A DNA stretch of 64,000 nt from Chenopodium formosanum (taxonomy: Eukaryota; Streptophyta; Magnoliopsida; Caryophyllales; Amaranthaceae), in assembly GCA_024500155.1 (NCBI GenBank), contig CM044868.1, positions 30,229,165 through 30,293,164 of the forward strand, given 5' to 3'. Every line of letters begins with the position of its first letter. Position 1 is the first letter of the stretch. The notes under the pieces were generated by a model. It was not told where the DNA came from and did not search any database. It saw nothing but the letters and a program-made list of their open reading frames with translations. This document shows, piece after piece, positions 40,971 through 51,711 of this stretch. The position numbers and the translations under genes are program-made.

Positions 40971-42992
40971 CCTTTAAAATCCCACTAGCTTGAACCCCAC
41001 TGTGATCATACACTAAAGTACGGTGGCGTCCAAAAGGGAAGAAGATAGAGCAAAAGAGTCGCCAACAAATTTTTAAGGAACTTGTAAACCATTCACGAGG
41101 TGAAGGTTACACCCCTTAACGATCCAAGAGATCGTCAACTCCATAAGGTCATGAACCAAATAAGGGTTCAGGGATGATGGTACAAATCCAACCTAAAAGA
41201 GATTGAACCTGCCCTAATAATAGGCCTCTACTTTATTCTGATCGTATTCATATGCGCTTTCTAATTAACATGCAATCATTAGGATTACCCCTAAACCTAT
41301 TTAATCTATGTTGGTTGAATATTAATGCACAAATAAACTATTATTGGCGATCACTTGAATTATAATCACATTAACCCTAACAAGATTATTAATTATCTTA
41401 TTAATCGTGATTACAAGTACAAAATTCCCTTTAACATGCGATAAAGGTGATCAAGCAATAACAATAAAAATCAAGCAACATGATAACGATGATAATAATA
41501 ATCACAATAATAATAATATCATCATAAATAAAATAATCGTCATCATAATAATAAAAATAATAATAATAATATTCATAATCATAAATTGTAACGATTATAA
41601 TCATAATCATGTTAATGTTAAAGCATAATAAAAATAGCAAGATCCTAGGCATGATACTAACAAGATTAATAACAAACCCTAGCATGTCACTAAGCAATAA
41701 AAATCAAATCTTTAACCCTAACATGGTACTAACATGAATAAATATTAGGAAGAACATAGGAAGCATCGCAGGAATCATAATAAGCATATTTGATATTATA
41801 ACCTTTTCCCTAAACATGATACTAGGAATATCATAACAACAATATAAACATGATTTCTACATCATAATATCAATTAAAACCATTAAAGAACTTACTTTGA
41901 TGCCTTGTACCTCTTTCTAATAACAAAATACACACGTTAGTAACTTCAAGGAAAAATAATAAACAAACAATTAAATTAAATAATTGAAAGAGAGATTTGG
42001 GATCAAACCCTCAGAAATTAAACTTTTCACGTCTAGGGCGAAGGCAACTTTGAATATGGCTAGGTGTTTCTAGATCTTGTGAATGCGGAATTTTGTATGA
42101 AAACAAAGTAAGAAAGAAAGATGAATGTTTTAAAGAATGCTAATTAAAACTTGTGAGTGAGGAGAATTGATGAATGTAGATGATGAATTGGTGAATGATT
42201 GTGATTGATGTGTGAAAACGGAGTTTTTAATACGATATTTATAGAGAAATTCAGCCAAAAAAGATAATTAACAAAACAGAGTATGACGCTCAAGAAACAG
42301 AGCTGGCGCCAACCCTGGCTAGCTGGCGCCAACCCTGGCTAGCTGGCGCTAGGCACCAGTGGCTAGCGTCTGGCGCCAAGCCTGGTTCCAGGCGCCAAGG
42401 CCTGGGGTTGGACGCCAGTCTTGATTTTAACGCGTTTTCGAAAATCCGATAAGTTTACCGTACTGGAGGATAAAATAATATAATTTCTTCGAAAATGCTA
42501 TTTGATCTTGATTAAAACTCTGAAAAGTCAACAAAGTCAACTTATCAATGCTAATCGAATTAGGAATGAAAAGAACCTTCTAGAAGATTCTAGAAGACTA
42601 AAACCATTCCTAATTGCATTAGGAATGATAAATCATATTAGGCCCTCCCCGAGATCATTGGGCCGCACATAAAGCTCAAACCGGGCCCAGTTTGGTAAAT
42701 TGGCCATAACTTCCTCAATATTCATCGGAATTGGGCTTATAATATATCATTGGAAAGGCCTTTGCAAGCCCCATCCAGCTACACTACTATTGGACCCATA
42801 TCATGGACCAACCAAATTGGATTGGCTGTTTTCTTTAAAATAAAGTTTTCAAAAACAGAAAGAAGAGAAAAGAAATAAAAACTTTTCGCAATATTAGACC
42901 TTTCCACACTTTCGTTTCATTCGACTATGATTCGACGTCAAAGGTACTCATCACTGGGTTTGGTTTTGGGGAGACACAAATGGGTGTCTACA
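40971..42992 (-). repeat. 5' LTR of element C, its U5 end deleted
   Basis: It aligns with 32377-34377 and ends in GGTGTCTACA at the CCTAT duplication. It lacks the terminal TGTAGGGAATAATTTCAAG present in the 3' LTR. It has a 20-bp tandem duplication (42301-42320 repeated at 42321-42340) not seen in the other LTR. Confidence 0.92.
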
Positions 42993-43645
42993 CCTATCAT
43001 TGAAGACAATGATATTGTCAAACAGTTTAAGAAAACAAAAGTCAAAATGAACGTATGGAAACTTTTGGCGATATCCCGAGAACATAGGTTGGCTGTAATG
43101 AATGCCTTGGACAAAATAGGGATAGATTCTGACACCACTCCTGAGGGATTGGCTAACTTCCTTACGAGTGATCTTCCTAGTCCAATTAATTTGATCACCG
43201 TTTATGACAAAGATTTACCTCCTGAAGGTGACAAACATTACAAGGCATTAAACCTCACGGTAGTTTGCAAGAGAATAAATGTCCCTATGAATCTTGTAGA
43301 TAATGGATCGGCCATCAACGTTTGTCCACTTAGAACTGCGAGGATGCTAGGCATAAGGGATGAAGATTTAACTCCGTCTACACAAGGAATAAGGGCCTAC
43401 GACAACACTCATCGTCAAGCACTTGGTAAAATCACCATGAATGTAACGGCGGGAGCAATAGAACATGCTACTACTTTCCAAGTAGTAGACATTAAAGCTT
43501 CATTCAATTTGTTGTTGGGACGCCCTTGGCTTCATGACCTAAAGGCCGTCCCCTCATCTCTCCACCAACAAGTAAAAGCCATAGTTGGGGGAATTCCTAT
43601 CACCATCGATGCTTCACCTATGAGGATCAAGTCTATAGGATAGTC
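42993..43645 (+). pseudogene. Protease of element B
   Basis: After the C insertion the B frame resumes with PIIEDNDIVKQFKKTK and reads about 215 residues to a TAG at 43641-43643. The retropepsin active site is VDNGSAINVCP, with Asn between Asp and Gly, and the second motif is NLLLGRPWLHDLKAVPSSLHQ. The variant DNGS site is, as I recall, seen in Ogre-like proteases. The frame ends three bases before element D. The normal continuation into RT is missing. Confidence 0.83.
43641..43645. repeat. Target-site duplication TAGTC, left copy (element D)
   Basis: It matches 59331-59335 exactly. Confidence 0.93.
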
Positions 43646-43855
43646 TGTAATACCTCGAAATTTTGTCCAATAATATAATTTCTTCGAAAATTAAATTTTG
43701 GCGCAAGAAAAAAAAAGTATTTTAGTACTTTGAATCAATAATAATTAATTATTTTGGTTAGTTCATATTTTATGATATACAATTATTTTTGTTTGATATT
43801 ATCTAATATATATATATATATTTTATTATCAAATCATTATCTTAAATATGGTTTT

Positions 43856-43893
<38 letters not shown>

Positions 43894-45305
43894 CGTGAGT
43901 TATGAGAAGCCATACTTATCATTACTTTTTCTTTTTTTTTTTTTTTTAACTTAAATCTCTTAATTTATCTTTCTTAACCATATTAGGATCTATCTTACTT
44001 CCATCCCTAATCCAATCCTTTCCATTGTATTTTCCCACATGAATTAACCTAGACTAAATTTCACTCATATTCATTTAACAAACTTACATTTATCATGTTT
44101 CCATGTTAATCTCAATCCTCCTTTAACTCTATCTTACTACCCCTTAAACACTATAAATAGACCCTCAACACTTCACAAATTCCCCACACCAAAAATCATA
44201 AATCCTCTTCTCTACTCTCTATTTCATCACCCCTTCTTCTTACTCCATCTAGCTTAAATAAACTCTGCAACCCATAACCAAGTTGTTGCCACCAAACAAC
44301 TACCTCTTCCGCCACCAACGACCACCCAACTATACTAATAGCACTATTTTGATAAAGGTTAATATTTAGGTAGTTCATGCACAATAGAACGGTGTTTTTG
44401 GTTTTGTGTTATTTTGTTAACCTTATATTAATTAAGGTTATTTTATTTGTGTAGGAGGAGTTTCCCGATCGTGGTCAAGTTTAGTAGTCGTACCTTTTGT
44501 TCTCGTGATCAAGGTACGTATAGGTGGCTAGGTCCTTGATACAATTTTTGAATGCGTGTTTTGTATAACGTTTGTTTTAATGATTGTTTGAATAAATGTT
44601 GCGTATGAATATTTAAGTTAACAATTTTCATGACAAGTTAAAGTATATAATTTTATGATTTGAAGGTTTGATCTCTAAATGTTGACCGATTTAATAAAAG
44701 TTGTTTGATTTATAAATCACTTGGTTTAATTAATTTGTACCTCATTGTGAGCCTGAGTATTTGATATTTTAATTGTCCCTCTACCCGGGACTGGTTAAGT
44801 AAGACCATGAACTTTGTATAATCTGGTCTTTCCTCGAGTATAGTATAACTTGCTTGGGGGGTGTGCACACTTAGGTGAGGAAAATTGGTTTAGAAATACA
44901 TCAAAAATTGAGAAGTTTATAAATTGGAAATCTATTGGTTTGGAAAGCTTTTATTGATGGATATTACTACCCTTGGAAGGTTTAATTATTTTGGAAAGTT
45001 TAATTTTTGAAAATGACTCGTGACAGGTTTACATTTAAATGGTTATTTGGAAAGCATGTTTGCCTAAAAAAAAGTATTTACATGCCTTGCACTTATACGT
45101 ACTTAGCGTTTTTGCTAATCTGTTTTCCTTTTTGTTTTGGTTCGCCCTGTTTACCATTTTGGTAAGCAGTCTTGATTTCAGGTGTGAAGTTGTTCGTACG
45201 CATACTAGAGTCGGGATTGGGATCACATAGATAGGAATTAATTTTATTTATGTATGGACAAGTTTTTATTGGTTTATTTTGAAACAGTTATTATGGTTAT
45301 TCATA

Positions 45306-45314
45306 TTATTAATA
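45306..45314. repeat. Target-site duplication TTATTAATA, left copy (MULE E)
   Basis: The 9-bp copy recurs at 51073-51081. The intact site is present once in the 3' LTR of D (about 59178). Nine bases is the Mutator superfamily length. Confidence 0.95.
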
Positions 45315-45426
45315 GGAAAATTTGTAAAAAATAAGCCCAACTTTGGTGTATTCGCTTTTAATAAGCCCAACTTGCGTATTTTCAAAAATAACCCCAACTT
45401 TGCCATGTCTTCGCTTTAAATAGGCC
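45315..45426. repeat. Left terminal inverted repeat of MULE E
   Basis: 112 bp starting GGAAAATTTGT. Within it, ATAA(G/C)CCCAACTT occurs three times, at 45331, 45361 and 45389, each followed by a variable word; these are candidate transposase-binding units. Confidence 0.95.
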
Positions 45427-45719
45427 AATTTACTGGTAACCGGCTACAATTGTCAACTTAATGCATTGTTGACTATGTTGACTTACGAAAGGAAATTTCC
45501 CTCCCAAAGTAATCACCCCAACCACTTCTGTCAACATCATCTTTCCCCTTCTCTTCTCTCTCTATCCCGCCATTAATCTCTTCTCTTCTGTCAACTTAAT
45601 GCATAGTAGGTAAAGTGATGCAATTATTCTCTCTGTTGTCTCTCTAGTTAAACATCAATTTCTTTCCCAAATTGGTAAAATCAAGGCTTTAAGTTTGCAA
45701 ATTTGGAGCTTGTACAGAA

Positions 45720-48700
45720 ATGGGGAGAAGGAGAAGAACAGGCGCAGGTAACCCTAACACCTCTATAATTCGTTTGATTAAATTTGAAATGTATAGCTTA
45801 ATTGGATTGTTATGCGATTAAAAGTAAATACAAGTATACAATTTGCAAATTTGATTCACATTTGTGCTGTTGTTGTATGTTCTTGGGAGTGCATGTTGTT
45901 GATTGTTAAGGGTGAAGTTTTTGATGTTTAAATAGGGTAATTGTGTATTTTGATTGTTGGGTGTTGTTTGAATTTCTGTTTCCTTTGTTGTTTCCTTGTT
46001 GTTTAAGGTGAAACGAGAAAGGCTTTTGGTGTTGTTACCCTCAAGTTTTATCATGGGGGTTATTTTAAGTTTGTTGGTACTGGTGAGATGGTTTACCAGG
46101 GTGGAGGGTATACAACTAAACAATTAGATCCTGACCACCTTTGTTACTTTGATTTACTTGAAATGGGCAAGGAAGTTGGGGGGGGGGGGTAAAGTAGTAG
46201 AAGGTTTGTATTACTTGATTCCTGAGCAGAGTATGTCAAATGGTATAAGGAGGATACTTAATGATGGTGATGTTGTGGAGTTAGGTGGGTATGCAGATAA
46301 ATTTAGGACTGTGGAGGTGTATCTGTTTCATGGGGTAGAGTCACCTGAACTTGATCCCACTGAAACTGTTGAGCAGCCAACTCATTCTCAAGCTCTAGAA
46401 AAAGAGAATGAGTTAAATCCCACTTCTCATACTGCAAAAGTAGAGAAGCTTATTCCAAAAAGGGCCCCACATAAGCTATTGATGACCCCAGTTAGGACTA
46501 GTCCAAGAAAACACACTCCAAACAAAGTAAAAGAATCTTCTTGCCACCTATCAAGGACTGAGCATGCATTAGACATATCACAAAGACAAAAAAAACAAAA
46601 TCCCTCCACCTCAGCTCAAGTTATTGTAACTCCTACCTCATTGACTCAGCCACAACCACACATACCAACCACCAACATTAATAATACAACTGATAACCCT
46701 ACATCTGTGTCTACTTCTTCACATGCAGCCATTGAAGAAAACCTTACTCCCTCCATTTCTTTGAACCCAAAAATACCATTTCCCTCAACTGAAAATATTG
46801 TTGACCCTGTTGATACCTTTGACTGGTTTGATAACAGGCCTGAATCACCTATCCCTCTGACTGATTTGTTAAGGGGGTACACTGATGAGAGTGATGAGTC
46901 AGACCCACTTTACAACCCAGAAACTGATAAGGGTAAAGGAGAAGTGTATACTGATGTGGAAACAGATGAAGATGATGTGAATGTGTCAGAGCAAGGTGAT
47001 GTTGGTGTAGTTAATGAAGATCTGGAGTTGGAGCTGCTAGATATTCAATTGGAGGAACAAGAGCATGAGGCCATATTAAATGAGGAGTTACAGTTTGATT
47101 CTGAGACAAGTGATGATGAGTATGATACAGCTAGGGAAAGAGTGAAGGTGTGTAACAATAAATTGCTCCAACTGGCTCAGCAATTACAGAGGGAGGCATC
47201 TGAGGGGAAACTAGGGTCTCAGGACCAAGAAGGGTGTACTGATCAGACCCAGGCAGCAACTGGTGGTGTGAATGAGCAGGACACTGACTATGAAGATAGT
47301 GAAGATGATATTCACACCCCACCAGAAAGTGATCAGGAGGATGAACATGGGGTAAGAAAGAGCAGAACTGGGTTACTTGTGAGTCCAAACACTGATTTCT
47401 CTCAATTCATCTGGAAAGTGGGTTTGAGATTTGCCAATAGGGAGAACTTTAAGGAAGCTGTTACCAAATATGCTGTCCTGCAAGGTAGGAACCTGAGATT
47501 TAGAGAAAGCAACAACAGCAGACAACAAAGGTTAGGGGTGAAGTGTGTTGATGGTTGTCCTTTTTATGTGTATGGTTCATGGCATAATAGGAAAGCTACA
47601 TTTCTTGTGAAAACGGTTTGCAATCAACATACATGCCACAGAAATATGAAGAAAAATAGACAATTGAAGTGTACATGGGTAGCCAAGCAGTTTTTGGATG
47701 TTTTCAAATCAAGGCCCCACTGGCCTGCAAAAGAAATCATTGAGTGTATTAGGAGAGCCTACAAGCAGTTGGTGAAGAAAGACTTTGCATACAAAGTTAA
47801 GTATGCTGCACATAAGCTGTTGCATGGATCTATGTCAGATCATTACATGAAAGTAGGTGCATACATGGAAGCTTTAAGAAGATCAAGTCCTGGAAGTCAT
47901 TTGGTGTTGGTGACTGACACTTCCAAGACTGATATGCCAGTATTTAGAAGGTTGTTTGTATGCTATGAGGGTTTGAAGAAAGGTTGGCTAGAAGGATGTA
48001 GAAAAGTGTTGTGTGTGGATGCTTGTTTTTTAAAAACTTTCTTGGGAGGCCAACTGTTTTGTGCTGTTGGAAGAGATTCCAATGATCAAATGTACCCACT
48101 GGCCTGGGCTGTAGCAGAAGGAGAGAATAATGATTCTTGGCTTTGGTTTTTTGAACAACTGCAACAATGCCTAGACCTAGGTGATGGAGATGATTGTGCC
48201 ATAATATCTGATGAGCACCAGGTTAATTCTTTCAATCTTTCTCTGTTTTTTAGGTTATTAATATGTATTAGTTTGCACTCATAGTCATTTATGCTTTTTG
48301 TACATGTGTAGGCTATTTTGAATGGTGTGGCTACTGTCTTGCCTAATGCAGAGCACAGACATTGTGCTCGTCATATCTTTGCAAATTGGCATAAGGCATT
48401 TAGGGGTGATGAAATGAAGTTGCAATTTTGGAAAATTGCAAAGTCTTACAATGAGGCAGACTACAAGGAAGAATTGGAAAAGCTGAGGGAATTAAATCCA
48501 GATGCTGCAGAGGCTTTCAAAGGATATAATCCACAATGCTTTTGTAGGGCATTCTTGGATCCTAAGTTTAAGACTGATGCCATAACTTCAAACATGGTAG
48601 AAACCTTCAACGGCTATATTATCTCAGCTAGGACTAAACATTTGTTATTTATGCTTGAAGACATTAGAAGCAATTTGATGCAAAGGTTGGTCAAAAAGAG

Positions 48701-49793
48701 AAAGGAAATGGAGAAATCCACTTCAGTTCTTTGCCCAAGGATTCAAGCCAAGCTTGAGAAAGAAAAGCACAAGGCATCCTACTGTGAAGTTATGCCATCA
48801 AGTGAGCATTTGTTTAATGTCAGTCATGAGTTGGATCAGCTTGTGGTTAACTTGGAGAGTAGGACCTGCACATGCAGGAAGTGGGAGATGCTAGGAATCC
48901 CCTGCTGCCATGCTGTTGCATGCCTGTTCTTCCTCAACAAAGATGCTGAAGATTTTGTTGAAGACTGCTATAAGACAGAATCCTATTTGAAGGCATATGC
49001 AGGTATGGTTCCCTTAACTGTCATTATTTCACTACTTTTTCAATACCTGTTCATTATTTCAGTACTTGCAACTAACACAAAAGAGATTTTAGGATCAATT
49101 CCACCTCTAGAAGGGGAAAGGCACTGGCCCAAAGTACACTACCCCTTGGAACCCCCTCCCATAAAGATAGGTCCAGGGAGACCTAGAAGAAATAGGATCA
49201 AGGATCCATTTGAGAATCCTAAGAAACCTGGCAAATTGACAAAGTCTGGGGTTGAGATGACATGTTCTTTATGTCAAACTAAAAGGCACAACAAGCGCAG
49301 GTGCCCAAATAGAGACACTGTTGTTCCTCTTCAACCACCAGCAAAAAAGGCTAGGGGTAGACCAAGAAAGGATACCCAAATAGTTGATTTGGTGGCTGAT
49401 GCTGCCAACCATTCAGTAACAGTTCAGCCTACACAACTTGGAAGGGGAAATAGGGCCATCAGGGGAGGTGTTGGTTCAAGAGGTGGATCCACTTCAACAA
49501 GCACTAGAGGAAGGGGAAGGGGGCAGTCAAGCCAAGGAAGGGGAAGGGGACAGTCAAGCCAAGGCAGAGGAAAGGGAAGGGGGCAGTCAAGCCAAGGCAG
49601 AGGGAGGGGAAGGACTTATGTGCCAAGAGGGGTAGGAGTGTACATAGCAGAGGATGGATCAACAATTACAAGTGTAAGTCATCAATCAGTTCCTACAGCT
49701 AGAGGCAGGGGAAAGACAGTAAGCTTAAGCCAGCTACAAGGACTTGGGACTCAATCAAGTCAAACTTCCACACTTCACCAACCAACTCAGTGA
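45720..49793 (+). pseudogene. MuDR-type MULE transposase, spliced, with a 1-base frameshift
   Basis: Four exons can be read: 45720-45747 (ATGGGGAGAAGG), 46008-48221, 48312-49002 and 49063-49793, with GT-AG introns of 260, 90 and 60 bases. Domains in order: a PB1-like N-terminal domain (TLKFYHGGYFKFVG, LDPDHLCYFDLL), a long acidic/Ser/Pro linker, the MuDR DNA-binding domain (WKVGLRFANRENFKEAV with C and H ligands), the MULE catalytic domain (Asp in LCVDACF, Asp in IISDEHQ), the SWIM finger (CTCRKWEMLGIPCCH), a zinc knuckle CSLCQTKRHNKRRC, and a Gly/Arg/Gln/Ser repeat tail. About 1220 residues if intact. A run of 12 G at 46176-46187 puts the first part one base out of frame with the rest. It would cut and move the element in the nucleus. 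Confidence 0.87.
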
Positions 49794-50122
49794 AAAATTA
49801 GGACTTAATGTGTTATTTTGGATGAATTTAGTGAGCAACTGTTTGCACTTCTACTTTTGTTAATTTTGTAGTGAACTTTTGGTTTTGTATTTTGAACTCC
49901 AACAATGACACTTGTTTATGGTTGTTCATGTAAGCATTGGTTATTTGGACAATATATTAATGAATGAAGTGCATTTGTAGGGTATGAAATTTGTTTTTAT
50001 TCATTGAATCAGGATCAACTGTTACAAAAAGGAACATTCGCTTTGTCAATCCCTTTTCCCAACTTAAAACCAGCATAATGCATCACCACTACTTGTCTCA
50101 GTAATATTACATGATTGTTATC
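49794..50122. other. Spacer between the convergent 3' ends of the two MULE E genes
   Basis: AT-rich, with no coding frame. It should hold both polyadenylation regions. Confidence 0.6.
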
Positions 50123-50707
50123 CTACTTAGAATAAAAAACCATAACGGCAAAGAAAACCCAAGAAAAAAGCAGGGCCATTGAGAAGTTTCTTTCATTCCT
50201 TGCACTCTTCATGAGCTCTATCCTCAATTGGCTCACTTCACTCTTCATTTCTTGCACATCTTCTTCAAAATTGCCCTTCTTTAGCTGCAACTTCTTCACT
50301 TTTTCCTCCAACATCTCCTTTTGCATCTCCAATTCACTGATTATTGTGTCCTTTTCAAATAACTTGAACCTTAGTGCATCAACATCATTGTTCAAGTCCA
50401 CCCACTTCAGGAAGTTGCACTGAGTGTCCTGCTCACCACATTTATCAACAAAAATCAATTACACCTTACTTACACATCAATTCCAATCAAACCCTAATCT
50501 CATAAATTACAAAATTAATCAAATAATTGAACTTACAGGCCACTTTGGACACCCATAGAATTTCGAACCAATGTTATGCCCTTGCTTAACAGTGCGTATC
50601 ACAGCATCTAAGCCACATGTGCATTTGATTCTTCCTTGATTAAGATGCCTTGATGTTGAAGATGACCCTAATGACCCACTAGAGATTTGCCTTCTTCCAC
50701 TAGACAT
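50123..50707 (-). CDS. GRF zinc finger, coiled-coil, tail-anchored protein of MULE E
   Basis: Two exons, 50707-50537 and 50428-50123, joined in phase 0 by a 108-base GT-AG intron, give 158 residues. A Ser-rich start is followed by a GRF-type zinc finger: CTCG (C29, C31), GSKFYGCPKWP (C53), then across the splice DTQCNFLKW (C61). A heptad-rich coiled coil covers about residues 68-132, and a hydrophobic segment at 141-157 (ALLFSWVFFAVMVFY) lies at the very C-terminus, as in tail-anchored membrane proteins. The intron splitting the finger and the restored C-x7-C spacing support the model. It lies convergent to the transposase, transcribed from the right terminal repeat. Its role is unknown; GRF fingers in other proteins bind single-stranded nucleic acid. 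Confidence 0.85.
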
Positions 50708-50960
50708 ACTCAAATGAAAAGAAAACGAAAACAATTTAAAAAAAAGGAAAAAAAAAAGCAAAAATTAATTTTGGGATTTTCTTCAACAGAGAACAGAAAG
50801 AGACAGGGGAGAGGGAGAAAGAAAGCTGGGGAAAAGGAAAAGGAGAATTAAACATCCTTTTTAAAACAAAAGGATTAAATTTAATCCTATTACTAACGGT
50901 CAATGACACGTAGGATCCGTAACCGGGAATAATAGGTGATTTAAGTGAAGTAACCTGTTG

Positions 50961-51072
50961 GGCCTATTTAAAGCGAAGACATGGCAAAGTTGGGATTATT
51001 TTTGAAAATACGCAAGTTGGGCTTATTAAAAGCGAATACACCAAAGTTGGGCTTATTTTTTACAAATTTTCC
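50961..51072. repeat. Right terminal inverted repeat of MULE E
   Basis: Reverse complement of the left repeat with one mismatch (C/T at the third unit). It probably holds the promoter of the GRF gene. Confidence 0.95.
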
Positions 51073-51081
51073 TTATTAATA
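51073..51081. repeat. Target-site duplication TTATTAATA, right copy (MULE E)
   Basis: It matches 45306-45314. Confidence 0.95.
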
Positions 51082-51230
51082 AAAGTTAGTTATTTTTCCG
51101 CTGCAATTTGAGTAATTAATTAAGCCTTACGTTTTCACGTGGCGGTAATACGCCCAAGTCTATCTCTACGGTATTTGTATACGTATAAATATAGTATTTA
51201 CATAGAGGGAGATTTGGGGGTGTTACAAAG

Positions 51231-51240
51231 TGGTATCAGA
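51231..51240 (+). other. Primer binding site of element D (initiator tRNA-Met type)
   Basis: TGGTATCAGA, three bases after the LTR end, as in most chromoviruses. Confidence 0.88.
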
Positions 51241-51711
51241 TTTCCGGGTCTACGAAAGATTAAAATTGAAAAATAAAACTTATGGGTAGACTTAAGATGG
51301 GCATATAGGATAGATAGAGTTTCGCATTCTTCAAAGTAAAAATATTTTCTATAAAAACTATTTTCTTATTTGGAAAGGTGATTGAGAAAAGGATGCTCGG
51401 GTTCTCTTCGGAGGCCTATAATGGGTACGACTCTCTGTCTAGGAAAGGCTCGCCTTGACGCTGTAGGTAACTTTCCTGGGAGACGCGGGCTCGACCGTCC
51501 AATTTCAAGAATCGATTACATTATTATTTTCGAAAACAAAATGAATTGAAACTATTTGATTTTGTAAACACCTAATGTGCATTAGTCTAAGTATATTTAG
51601 GGTCGTCTAGTTATTTGTGTGGTTATGGAATTTTTGCTCCATAGGTAATCATATTGGATTTATCCTTGAGGAAATTTGAATTGCTTACTTAAATAGTTTG
51701 TGTTATCACAG
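51241..51711 (+). other. Leader of element D
   Basis: No gene. It ends in ttgtgttatcacag just before the upstream ORF, a possible 3' splice site. Confidence 0.55.

Larger units (their letters stand above)
32358..42992 (-). mobile_element. Gag-only member C of the B family, inserted in B in reverse
   Basis: A 10.6-kb element with about 2.0-kb LTRs, a 5-bp duplication and an intact gag next to the 5' leader on the minus strand. The 2.9 kb between the gag stop and the 3' LTR carries no protease, RT or integrase, so C is a non-autonomous Gag-only element (TR-GAG-like). The LTRs are nearly identical, so the insertion is young. It depends on enzymes from other family members. Confidence 0.92.
45315..51072 (+). 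mobile_element. Autonomous-type Mutator-like transposon E with two convergent genes
   Basis: 5758 bp bounded by 112-bp terminal inverted repeats differing at one position, with a 9-bp target duplication. It carries a spliced MuDR-type transposase gene (plus) and a spliced GRF-zinc-finger gene (minus), transcribed toward each other from the two ends, the arrangement of mudrA and mudrB in maize MuDR. One extra G in a G-run disrupts the transposase frame. The near-identical terminal repeats and duplications point to recent insertion. Confidence 0.95.
43646..51227 (+). repeat. 5' LTR of element D, split by MULE E
   Basis: The LTR is 43646-45314 plus 51082-51227 (after removing E and one 9-bp duplication), about 1815 bases against 1870 in the 3' LTR. 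TATA box at 44152-44159. Poly(A) run about 43857-43890 and a short (TA)n at 43809-43822; these differ in length between the two LTRs. Confidence 0.93.

Noticed and set aside
43646..45314. Small ORFs in the D LTRs (for example around 44196-44384 and 58066-58254, and 45039-45230).
   Set aside because: They occur identically in both LTRs only because the LTRs are copies; one lies over the transcription start region and none has a recognisable domain.
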